Assembly: GCA_009746045.1 (NCBI GenBank)
Contig: RPFO01000288.1
Span: 1,292,911-1,356,910, forward strand
Reading direction: 5' to 3'
Length of the DNA: 64,000 bases
Source of the DNA: Mesostigma viride
Lineage: Eukaryota > Streptophyta > Mesostigmatophyceae > Mesostigmatales > Mesostigmataceae
The position numbers and the translations under genes were made by a program. The notes beneath the pieces are model-generated. The model did no database searches, was not told where the DNA came from, and saw nothing but the letters and a program-made list of their open reading frames with translations. This document shows positions 54,801-64,000 of this stretch, piece by piece. The stretch's first letter is position 1. Each line of letters starts with the position of its first letter.

Positions 54801-57800
54801 TTATTACTATTATGAAATGGTACAGGTGAGATGTGTGTGGGCCTCTGCAGCAGCACGTGCAAGGAGGTGGGTGGCCTGATTAAAGAGGGAAAGGTGGCAC
54901 CACCTCAAGGGGGTAGTTGCGGGGAGACCGCCAGGTGGCGCCCGCCGCAGGCCCTCATCGCGTGCATCGTGCGGTGCCACGTGTCGTGTTTTGGGTGCTT
55001 TTGTCGGTCGGGCTGCATGCCTTTGGCGGTGGGTGCTTTTCGCGGTCGGGTGGCATGCCTTTGGCGGTGGGTGGCCTCTCACCGGCAGTGCGGGCGGTGG
55101 CAAACACATGCATCCAAGCACTTGGTTGGTGCGATGGTTTTTTTGCTACTGGTCAGGACAGGAGTGTGAGGGATTGGGCGGGGGGGGGGGGGGGCGGCAT
55201 ATACGTGGGGGAAGGTACATGGTGAGGGCCTGCCAGTGGGCGGCCGACTCGTGATTCGCCCGTTGCTGTCCCGCAGGTATCATTCCACTGACATGCATGT
55301 TTGATGTCATGCACGTTATGTGCTGGTGCCTGCCCCTTCCAACCCCCGTCCCCTCCCACACACCACCACCCCACAGTGTCGCGGAGGACCTGTCGCTGCT
55401 TGTCTGGCGCATCGCCGTCAACGTGGGCACCCTTGTGCTGGAAGGCGAGCGATTGATGGCGGTGCAGCTGCAGCTGGCGGGGGGGGCCGCGCCGCCGGCA
55501 TCCACCAACCGCGTGTGCTGGCACCCGAGTGACAAGGTGCGTTGCCACCACCTGCGGGTCTGTACTTGTGGCCCTGTGCTGGACAAAGGGGTGTAGGGCC
55601 ACGATCTGATAATTTAGCGCTGGACAAGGGGGTGTAGGGCCACAATCTTCTACATTTATATGGTGCTGGACAAAGGGGTGTAGGGCCACGATCTTCTACA
55701 TTTATATGGTGCTGGACAAGGGGGTGTAGGGCCACGATCTTCTACATTTATATGGTGCTGGACAAGGGGTGTAGGGCCACGATCTTCTACATTTATATGG
55801 TGCTGGACAAGGGGTGTAGGGCCACAATCTTCTACATTTATATGGTGCTGGACAAGGGGTGTAGGGCCACGATCTTCTTCATTTATATGGTGCTGGACAA
55901 GGGGTGTAGGGCCACGATCTTCTTCATTTATATGGTGCTGGACAAGGGGTGTAGGGCCACGATCTTCTACATTTATATCGTGCTGGACAAGAGGTGCAGG
56001 GCCACGATCTTCTACATTTATATGGTGCTGGACAAGGGTGTAGGGCCACGATCTTCTACATTTATATGGTGCTGGACAAGGGGTGCAGGGCCACGATCTT
56101 CTACATTTATATGGTGCTGGACAAGGGGTGTAGGGCCACGATCTTCTACATTTATATGGTGCTGGACAAGGGATGTTGGGCCACGATCTTCTACATTTAT
56201 ATGGTGCTGGACAAGGGGTGTAGGGCCACAATCTTCTACATTTATATGGTGCTGGACAAGGGGTGTAGGGCCACGATCTTCTACATTTATATGGTGCTGG
56301 ACAAGGAGTGTAGGGCCACGATCTTCTACATTTATATGGTGCTGGACAAGGGGTGTAGGGCCACGATCTTCTACATTTATATGGTGCTGGACAAGGGGTG
56401 CAGGGCCACGATCTTCTTCATTTATATGGTGCTGGACAAGGGGTGTAGGGCCACGATCTTCTACATTTATATGGTGCTGGACAAGGGGTGTAGGGCCACG
56501 ATCTTCTACATTTATGTGGTGCTGGACAAGGGGTGTAGGGCCACGATCTTCTACATTTATATGGTGCTGGACAAGGGGTGTAGGGCCACGATCTTCTATA
56601 TTTATATGGTGCTGGACAAGGGTGAAGAGCCACGATCTGCTATTTATATATGAAAGCGACAAGCAGCGCAGGCCGGAAATCTGGAAGAATCCGGACCATT
56701 GTAGTTCGATTCTGCTGTTTTCTCATCCGCGTTTTTCTAGTCGTTCAGGATTATGGAAATGAATGGAGGTGGATATGTGTAGCGGTGGATATGAAAAGTC
56801 ATGGCTGGCTAACGCTCATTGAGACCTAGACGGTCTCGCTAATAACCTCTGCTATTCGGGGTTCAGGGCCACAATGTGCTATTTTTATGTAGTGCTGGAC
56901 AAGGGGTGTAGCGCCACGATCTGCTATATTTATATGGTGCTGAACAAGGGTCAAGGGGGTGAAGGGCCACAAATCTGCTTGTTATATATAGTGCTGGGCA
57001 GCATGGTGTAGGGCCACGATCTGCTTTTTATTTGTGCCCTGCTATAGATACGATTCCTATGTCGGTGACCTTCTATGGACGTGGCATGCTGGACCGGGTG
57101 GAGACGTGGTAGGCCATCAACTCGTGTAGGGACACTAAATGTATCACCCGCCACGGTGCCACCTGTGGCTATTCTCGCTTCCCTGAAGCAATGTCAGCGG
57201 CGAACCATTGACGAGATCGTCAGCACCGTTCTGCCATCGTCACCGCCGCCGCTCCTCGGCACTGCCTTCAACGTCGTAGTCATTCACACCGTGATGATCG
57301 GTGGTGAGGATGCATGATGATGTCATCAACAGTGGGATGATGGTCCACGTCACGCCATCCTCACCCATGCCCCACCCTGGGTCCCCTCGTTCCGTCATGC
57401 CTGTCCACTTTCAAACTGTCCTCCCCCCCAGAATATGCTGGTGTATGGTGGCCCAGCCGGGGCCTGCCTGCTGACCATCGACACCCTTGAAGCCGCCAGG
57501 GTGGATGCCGCCAGGGAGGAAGGCGCTACTGACCCAGCACACAAGCTCAAGCTGGTAGTTGACCCCAGTGCGGCAGCCCCCTGTGGGGTCACCATCCTGC
57601 CAGCCCCCACCGATGCGGCGTCAGCGGCCGTGACGGATGTGTCCGTTTCACCCGATGGCGCACGTGTGCTGGCGGCGATGGCTTGCGGGCAGGTGGGTGG
57701 CATGCAGGCAGGTGGGTAGCATGCAGGCAGGTTGGTGGCGGCGAGCGGTATGGGTGGGTTGCCCGTTGGTATGGTGCCATGCCAGCACACTACGGGCACA

Positions 57801-60800
57801 AGGAGCGGCTCAGGTGCCCTCAGCTGGTTCGTTGCTGCGCAGAGGGTGTGATGGCGCAGTGCAACTCTTGGAACGTTTGCTGGTAGCTACCGGCAGTATA
57901 AAGCAGGTAATGTCGTGTGTAGGTGCTGTCAGGTTATAGGGTACTTTGCAGCTGCAGCTGTTTCTTGCAAGGGAGTGGGTGGCATGGAAGGGGTTGATGA
58001 AGTCTCCGCTAATTATGAGGCATTTCCAAGCTGCAGCCGCTGCAAATTCATGCTCGCGTCATTACTCACCGTCGACCTGGCAGGGGCCGCAGGGGCCGTG
58101 CTGCCATGAGAAACACCGCAGGCGCCTGGCATGGTGCGTTCTCGTGGGGCGTGGCAGCATTATACGTTTCGCGTGTACATCGCCAGGCGAGCCACATGCA
58201 TCGGCTTCTCTGGGTGGTCCCTGGGTGTTTGGCAGCTCCCGTTTGTGCCCTCCCCACGGACTCCCCTTGCTTGCTTCCGCGCCTTAAGCCATTCACTGTC
58301 TGGCCTGGTGGCAGCTCACACCCTCACCTTGGCGTTGCCCCATTGGATCATGGATGCCTGGATCGTGGCCTGCCCCGTGGCCACCACGGTCGCCGCGTCG
58401 CCAGGTGTGCGTCTGGGACCTGCCAGGGTGTTCCCTCACGTCCGTGCTTCATGCCCATGGTGGCGCGCCGGTGCACGCCGCGCGCTTTGTCTCGGTGGCT
58501 GGGCTGGACACCCCCGCCGTCATCACGGGGGTACGTCGGCTCGCCGTGCGATCGTTGCTGGATCGAACCCTTTGGGTGTGATGATCTGCGGATGTCTTTC
58601 CTGCTGGTGTGGTGATGGCAGTGGTGCTGGCAGTGCGTGTGGTGCTGGCAGTGTGGTGATGGCAGCGCGTGTGCTTGGATGGTACCCGACGCTTGCTTTT
58701 GGATGATGGACCTCTTGACTGCCAGCCCATCTGAGCATTGAACATACCTCAGGTGTGACTTGGTTTTTGCGCCCTGACCTGCGTTGTGGAGTTTGGCTGC
58801 CTTTGCTGCCCGCGCATGTGCAGGGCCATCACAACCATGAGCTTAAGCTGTGGGTGGTGCAAGGGGAAGGCACAGCGGCCAGCAGCCAGGATGTGGGCGC
58901 GTCACCCTGGGCGTGCGTGCACCAGGTGTTCCTGGTCTCGAGCGGGGGGCGCCAAGTGGCGGATGATGGCGACGCAGCCGCGGTGCTGCGCCAGCTGGCG
59001 GAGGGCACGCAAGAGGCCTTCTTCAACCATGTGCTGGTGGGTGCAAGTGTTGTAACCACATGCTCTTGCGTGGGTGTTCTTTATTCCTTGTCTTCAATCA
59101 CAAATGTGTGGGTACTTGGGGGGGGCGTTATCTATCAATGAGACAAGAGTTATAGGGTGCATGCATGGGGGTTTTATATAGACTCAACAGTGTTTGGGTT
59201 CGCGGGTGATCTATATGTAGTTGACTGCATGGGGCCGTATTCATTAGTCCTTTGCGTGGGTTGCTTGCGTAGGGAAGGCCTGCATGGTGGGTGGGTTCCC
59301 ATCCACTGCACTGGTGGGGTGTTGCGCAGGGCTGCTGGTGCTAGCCACCGCCACAAACGCCACGAAACGCCACTGCCACGAAGCGCCACCAAACAGGTAC
59401 TGGAAGCAGTGGCCCACGGTACCCGTTGGGGGCACGGGAACAGGACGCGTCGGTGCCGCGCGCCTGTCCTCGCACAACCTGATACAACATTATCATGTGC
59501 AGCCACCACGCTGATGTCGGGGGTTGAGCGTCTGTCTTGCTCGGAGAAGGCCCCCTGTGGGATGAGGGGAATAGGGCCTGAACATGCGTTATGCTGACAC
59601 GAACACTTGACCCACTAGACGCCTTGCGTACCCCACCCACCATGTGTGCTGATGCTGTCTGCTGCCCCTGTTGCGCCCATCCTTCCTTTTCCTGCTTCCG
59701 CCCATCCTTCTGGGACGGCCCCGCGCATGGACCCTTCCCCCCTGCACCCAAACCCTTTGCCCCCCTGCCAGGTGGCGCAAGGGGACGGCTACTCCCTGGT
59801 GGTGCTTGCCAACACGCGCAAGAACGCGGTGTACACACTGAGCGTGGTGGCGGGCGACGGCAGCCACTCCCCCCTTGCCCACTTTGAGTACCTCGCTGAG
59901 TTTGCGGTGGTGCTCCCCATCCTGAGCGGCGCCGCACTGCCCTCGACGCGCCCCGTCGCCATCACGGGGACAGCTGGCGGAAGCGGGCAGCAGGCAGGGG
60001 GGCCGGTGGAGCCCGTCGTTCAGCTGTTCTGTGTGCAGACGACGGCCGTGCAGCAGTACGCGCTGTTCGTCACGCAGGTGGGTCCTGCAATAGGCGCTGT
60101 TCGTCACGCAGGTGGGTGCAGCAATAGGCGCTGTTCGTCACGCAGGTGGGTGCAGCGGTAGGCGCTGTTCGCCACGCAGGTGGTGCAGCAGTGGGCGCTG
60201 TTCGTCACGCAGGTGGGAGCAGCAGTAGGCGCTGTTCGTCACGCAGGTGGGTGTAGCAGTGGGTGCTTTTTGTCACTCGGGTGCGTGCAGCAGTAGGCAC
60301 TGTTCGTCACGCAGGTGGGCGGTGGGGGAGGCGCGCATGTATGTGTTTGTGTGTGTGAGGTGCGACCGGGGGAGATGAGGTCTGTTTGTGACGAGACCAG
60401 GTGGCTGACAGGTGGGTGTAGGATGACACTGCGCGTGCAGCTGCGTGGACATGGTTGCTTGTCCTGCACTTGTGTGTCGTCTCTTCCGCACTTGTCATTG
60501 TGAAGGGCCAGCAGTCCGTTGGCAATGATGACTTCTCTGCTCCCAATTACTCTCAGGAGGGTGTTGGTGACGCAGTGTGCTGCGCCCTTGCCCATGCACC
60601 CTGAACGCCTCGCCCTCGGCCCAGTATGCGCCCAGCCTCTTGCCCACAACGCACCTTGCTCACAAGAACACGTGGACTCTAAACACCACAACTCCCTTGC
60701 GCCTCCCTCATGACTTACAACGCGCAGTGCGTGCCCGAGGATCGCGCGCGGCAGCTGCTGGGTGCTGCCGCCGCCACCCACGAGCAGTCCCTGGAGGCGG

Positions 60801-63800
60801 CCGCCGCCGAAGAGCTGCAGCGGGCTGCTGAGGCAAAAGTTCCCAAGTCGGCCGCCGTGGTGCCCAACGTGAGTGCCAGGTAGTGGTGTATGTCAGCGGT
60901 GATGTGGTTACTTGCTGGCGGTGATGTGATTACTTGGCAGCGGTGAAGGGGTGGTTGCTGGCGGTGATGTGGTTACTTGCTGGCGGTGGTTAGCCAGAAG
61001 TGGTTGGGGGACCTTCTAGGGATTGGGGTGGATCAGCTAGTTAGTTTTTTAAAGTAGATATTGGGATTGGAGTTTTATAATGCTTGTAAGCATGCCTAAT
61101 ACTCGTTGCAAATGGTGGCTTGGTAGCTAATGCTGGCAGTTGCCTCTCCCAGACAATCAGTAACCTCCCAGGCTTGTCCAACCTGTAACTTGCAGGTTGC
61201 TTTCCTGCTTCAAGTGATCTTTGCCTGAGGAGTATTTGCAAGGATTCACGCTCCCCCCAGCTCGTCCACTAAAACGTGCGCGTGCTCACTATACCATGCG
61301 CCCGTCCGCTATATCACATGCGTATATTTGGCCCCTGTTCGCCTACACCATGCACTCGTCGGCTAATCACATGCGTATATATGGCCCCTGTTCGCCTATG
61401 CCATGCACTCGTCGGCTAATCACATGCGTATGTATGGCCCCTGTTCGCCTATGTCATGCGCTCGCCCGCTATATCACATGCGGATATATTAAAAATTATA
61501 ATTACTTACATCAGAGTGAAGGCACCCAATTAAACATAAACAAAGCCAACGCTAACAAGAGATACCATGACAAAATAACTACAGCCGGCATGGGACACTC
61601 CACACTGCGGAATGAAGTAAAACAGCCTAATAACCGTGCTGCGCCGCAAAGTCAGCCCGCGTGCGGCATGTGTATATATGGCCCCTGTTCGCCCCATGCG
61701 CCCTATTTCCCACATGGACACTGCCCACGCCCGCACCGCCCGCGCACACCGCCATTGCCCGCATGCCGCCACCCTGCAGCGGAGCTATGCGATGGCAGCA
61801 ACGCCCGCAGAGATGGCGGCGGTGTTGGCGGTGGATGCCAGGAGTGCGCCCAACGCCCCGCATGCTGCCGACAAGGAAGATGGACCGGCTGCAGCGCCAA
61901 TGACCCCCCCACCTTCCCAGAGACCGCTGCCACCCGAGGCCACCCCAGAGCGGGTGGCATCCCCCGCTCTCACACCTGCCAGCACGCCCGCAGAGAGAAC
62001 ACCCGCGGTGGCAACACCTGTACCATCGGTCACCACGCCGCCGCCGGCTACGCCCGCGGACAACTTGTTTGGAGCCGCGTCACCAAGCCCCGCTGCTGGC
62101 GTGCGCCCACCCTCCCCGGGCTACCCTGCACTGCTAACGCCGCAACAAATCCTGCAGCAGGTGCATGGTGGTGCGGCCGCAAGCACCATGATGGCCCAGG
62201 CGGCCAGCGGCAGCAGCAGCAGCAGCGCAGGTCACGCGGTCAGCAGCGGGGCGCATGGCAACGGGACGTCATCACCCACTGTCGCGACCTCATCCAGCAC
62301 CCAGGCAGCCGCGGACGCGGCGTCCGCAGGGGCCCCTGCGCAGGCGCTTGCCACGGAGCCACCGTCGGTCCCTGGCAAGCGGGCCGGCTTGCTGCACCTG
62401 GGCAAGCTGCCGCCTGGTTTCCCTGCGCCAGCACAAGCGCCCACCACCACGCCCGCAGAGCCCCCAGTGGCAAGTAGTAGTGTGGGTAAGGACAAGGACA
62501 AGGGCAAGGCCGCGCCGCTGCCCGCTGGCAAGGCACGCAACAAGACACCTCCGCCACCCATCCCTTCGCCGGCCACCCCTGCGGTTGCGGATGGGGGCAG
62601 GCTGGACGCCAGCGGAGCCACCGCGCAAGCTCTTGGCCCGGCCACCGCGCCCTCCGCGCCCCCGATGCCGGCGGATGCTGGCGGCGCGGCCACTGCCACC
62701 AAGCCTGGTTCCGCCAAGAAGGGGGCGGCGTTGGACACCGGTTTGCAGCAGGTGGCGCCCGAGGCAGGGGCGGGGGCCGACGGGGGCGCTGTTGCTGCGG
62801 CGGTGACATCAAGGGCAGAACTGGAGTCATTGCTGTCGCGGCCGCTCCCGTTTGGCGGCGCGCCCTCGCACGCCCCCGAGGCGGCCGCACCAGGTGTTGC
62901 AGGGGCCGACGACGCGGGCACTGCCTTGCTGTCGCTGCTGCGAGGTGCCACAGGGGATGCCAGGGTGGGCGGGGGGGCAGGGGCGCAGGAGGCGGCGGCC
63001 GCACCAGGGGTTGTGGATGCGGGCAAGGGGGCGGCGACCGAGGCTGCAGAGAAACAGGCGTCGGAGGGGCATGGCGGCGCGGGCCACGGCGGGGAGGGGG
63101 TCCCGCACAAGGAGCCGCGTAGAGAGGAGGCGCAGGCGCAGGGCAAGGTGGAGGCCAAGGATGCGGTGCGGGAGGCACCAGTGCCGCACCCGCTGCCAGG
63201 GGGTGCCAAGGGGGTCGAGGGGGAAACCCTAGCGCGGGCGGCGGCAGCAGCGGTGCCGTACCAGGAGGCCAAGGGGGCTGCGGCAGCGCCAAGTAGCGAT
63301 GCACACAAGGTCACGCAGACGCTTATGGCGCACATGGCGTCGGTGGAGAAGGAGATGGTGGCCATTCGCAAGGAGCTGATCAGCCAGGTGAGAGGGGGGA
63401 GGGGCGCTAGGATCTATTTATGAGCTACTTAATGGTAGTAGGGTGCTATTTTAGATGGATCGATCCAGCCAGGGGGGGGGGGGCGGCGCGCTAGGTGCTA
63501 TTTAGCCCTAAATATTTGTAGTAAGGTGTCCTACAGAAGGAGTTGTCTAGCCAGCTTTGCGTGGGGGGGGGAGCGGTTGCAGTGTGGAAGCTGGCTGGAT
63601 GCTATTTTTGGGATGCCATGGTGTGCTATCTTGGTGTAGGTATATAGTAACGAGGTGTTAGGCGCTAATAATTTCTAACTAGATGACGTTGGTGCCCTTT
63701 TTAGATGTATCTAGATGCCATGGATGTCCTATTCAGATGTATCTAGATGCCGTTGGTGCGCGTTGGATGCCATCGGCGTGCGACAAGCGCAGGCATTTTC

Positions 63801-63968
63801 TGCACCCAACTGTCCTCCCGTCCGCCACACCATCATGTTTCCCACCCCTCCCAAGTGCAGGCGGCAGCGCAGAAGACGGCCGCCACGTCGGCGTCGGCGC
63901 TGGTATTGGGCGCGCTGGCCAAGGAAGCCAAGAAGCTGGAGCTGGCGATCGGAACGCGCGTGGACAAG
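51891..63968 (+). CDS. EDC4: EDC4 / VARICOSE-like mRNA-decapping scaffold (3' end beyond window)
   Basis: Ten exons seen: 51891-52388, 54570-54619, 55377-55536, 57432-57692, 58405-58530, 58824-59036, 59772-60077, 60728-60868, 61780-63387, 63861-63968. All phases close, giving 1157 codons, and it continues to the right. The N-terminal WD40 part reads ITMYNTAYSEALGSSIAVNKRYVCYGLAAGQIRVLD, LLKGHSKAVLDAAFFSEEEDLLASVAEDLSLLVWRI, NRVCWHPSDK, VCVWDLPGCSLTSVLHAHGG, HHNHELKLWVV and YSLVVLANTRKNAVYTLSVV. These match the EDC4/VCS WD region (VCWHP, F.E..HLLAS). A 500-residue Ala/Pro/Gly linker follows, then the start of the alpha-helical C-part (VTQTLMAHMASVEKEMVAIRKELISQV). Role: a P-body scaffold that promotes DCP2-dependent decapping. 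Confidence 0.88.
52540..53205 (+). repeat. CATGACCCCATG 12-bp minisatellite in EDC4 intron 1
   Basis: About 55 units of 11-12 bp (CATGACCC, CGTGACCC, TTTGTGACC variants), with longer blocks repeated at about 52800 and 52920-53160. Both strands stay open by chance. Confidence 0.95.
53510..54165 (+). repeat. GGGTGAGGGTGG minisatellite in EDC4 intron 1
   Basis: About 60 units of 10-12 bp, each with GGTGAGGG, which is also a consensus donor. G-runs of 3-8 every few bases make it a strong G-quadruplex candidate on the sense strand. Minus-strand PPSPPLTPP frames are by-products. Confidence 0.95.
55590..56640 (+). repeat. About 22 copies of a 45-bp unit in EDC4 intron 3
   Basis: The unit is GCTGGACAAGGGGTGTAGGG, CCACGATCTTCTACATTTAT, ATGGT. 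It is highly uniform, with decayed copies to about 57030. Since 45 is a multiple of three, frames stay open on both strands. Confidence 0.95.
56655..56840 (+). repeat. Dispersed repeat, copy 3 (in EDC4 intron 3)
   Basis: Matches copy 1 at 25205-25400: GCGCAGGCCGGAAATCTGGA, GAATCCGGACCATTGTAG, GTTCAGGAT..GGAAATGAATGG, GGCTGGCTAACG, GACCTAGACGGT. It is inserted between the 45-bp array and its decayed copies. Confidence 0.7.
57688..57740 (+). repeat. Three short copies of EDC4 exon 4 end plus donor
   Basis: GGGCAG/GTGGGTGGCATGCAG is followed by GGCAGGTGGGTAGCATGCAG and GGCAGGTTGGTGGC. Confidence 0.75.
60061..60320 (+). repeat. About eight 31-33-bp copies of EDC4 exon 7 end plus donor
   Basis: The exon end GCGCTGTTCGTCACGCAG with GTGGGT (60077/60078) is repeated with a TGCAGCAATA-type link. 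Most copies keep CAGGTGGGT. Confidence 0.92.
60869..61779 (+). other. EDC4 intron 8 with two small repeat families
   Basis: 60890-60990 has about five copies of GTGATGTGGTTACTTGCTGGCG, directly after the donor. 61310-61480 has four copies of a ~65-bp unit, TCACATGCGTATATATGGCC plus CCTGTTCGCCTA. The intron ends cctgcag at 61779. Confidence 0.7.
63388..63860 (+). other. EDC4 intron 9
   Basis: From GTGAGAGG to gtgcag. G-rich tracts at 63475 and 63565; nothing else recognised. Confidence 0.6.
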
Positions 63969-63990
63969 GTGAGGGCAAGGGGACAAGGTG
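63961..63990 (+). repeat. Small duplication of EDC4 exon 10 edge
   Basis: GGACAAG/GTGAGGGCAAG is followed by GGACAAGGTGGG about 17 bp on. Confidence 0.55.
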
Positions 63991-64000
63991 GGTCGGATAC

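Noticed and set aside
55590-56640. CRISPR-like array
   Set aside because: Units are contiguous with no unique spacers, and the context is eukaryotic.
55752-56762. 336-aa frame with WCWTRGVGPRSSTFI repeats and its minus-strand twin
   Set aside because: It is the 45-bp intronic array read through; open only because 45 is a multiple of three, and it lies between EDC4 exons.

Overview
This is a nuclear window from a eukaryote, most probably a flagellated green alga. Three things support that: interrupted genes with GT-AG introns; a MAK/LF4-type ciliary-length kinase next to eIF2B-beta and an EDC4/VARICOSE-like decapping scaffold; and a transposon load (a Penelope-like element with GIY-YIG upstream of the RT, hAT, LINE) familiar from green algae. 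A prasinophyte such as Cymbomonas or Pyramimonas would fit, but the species cannot be fixed from sequence alone.

Layout. 1-20 kb: a long plus-strand multi-exon gene of unknown function, now apparently broken by reading-frame changes. One of its exons is split at 5703/16508 by a 10.8 kb DNA transposon with 32-bp perfect terminal inverted repeats and a 3-bp CAA target duplication. The transposon carries two divergent spliced genes: a plus-strand DUF7869-like putative transposase and a minus-strand coiled-coil accessory protein. Both read out of a perfect 152-bp inverted repeat. A second 1.9 kb element with a TTAA duplication is nested inside it. 20-31 kb: a transposon graveyard holding a LINE ORF1-like piece, a truncated BED/hAT gene, about 1.6 kb of ATTCA and CATC microsatellite, LINE RT pieces, a minus-strand Penelope-like element and a possible tRNA-derived SINE. 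31-33.7 kb: mostly low-complexity or featureless DNA.

33.7-64 kb: three conserved genes whose exon models close without any frame error. They are the LF4/MAK kinase (plus, 10 coding exons, 532 aa), eIF2B-beta (minus, 9 coding exons, 532 aa) and the EDC4/VCS-like protein (plus, 10 exons, 1157 codons, running off the right edge). The kinase and eIF2B-beta converge. eIF2B-beta and EDC4 diverge from a 0.7 kb intergenic region. A 1.7 kb TIR element sits in an eIF2B-beta intron.

The most striking unexplained pattern is that introns in all four host genes hold tandem copies of the adjacent exon edge together with its splice site. Donor and acceptor copies number two to about ten per site, at 12 or more exon edges. 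The second strong signal is the architecture of the 10.8 kb element: its perfect palindromic two-way promoter shares a 13-bp word with the terminal region. A third is a short GC-rich motif repeated only in introns and upstream DNA of the broken left-hand gene.
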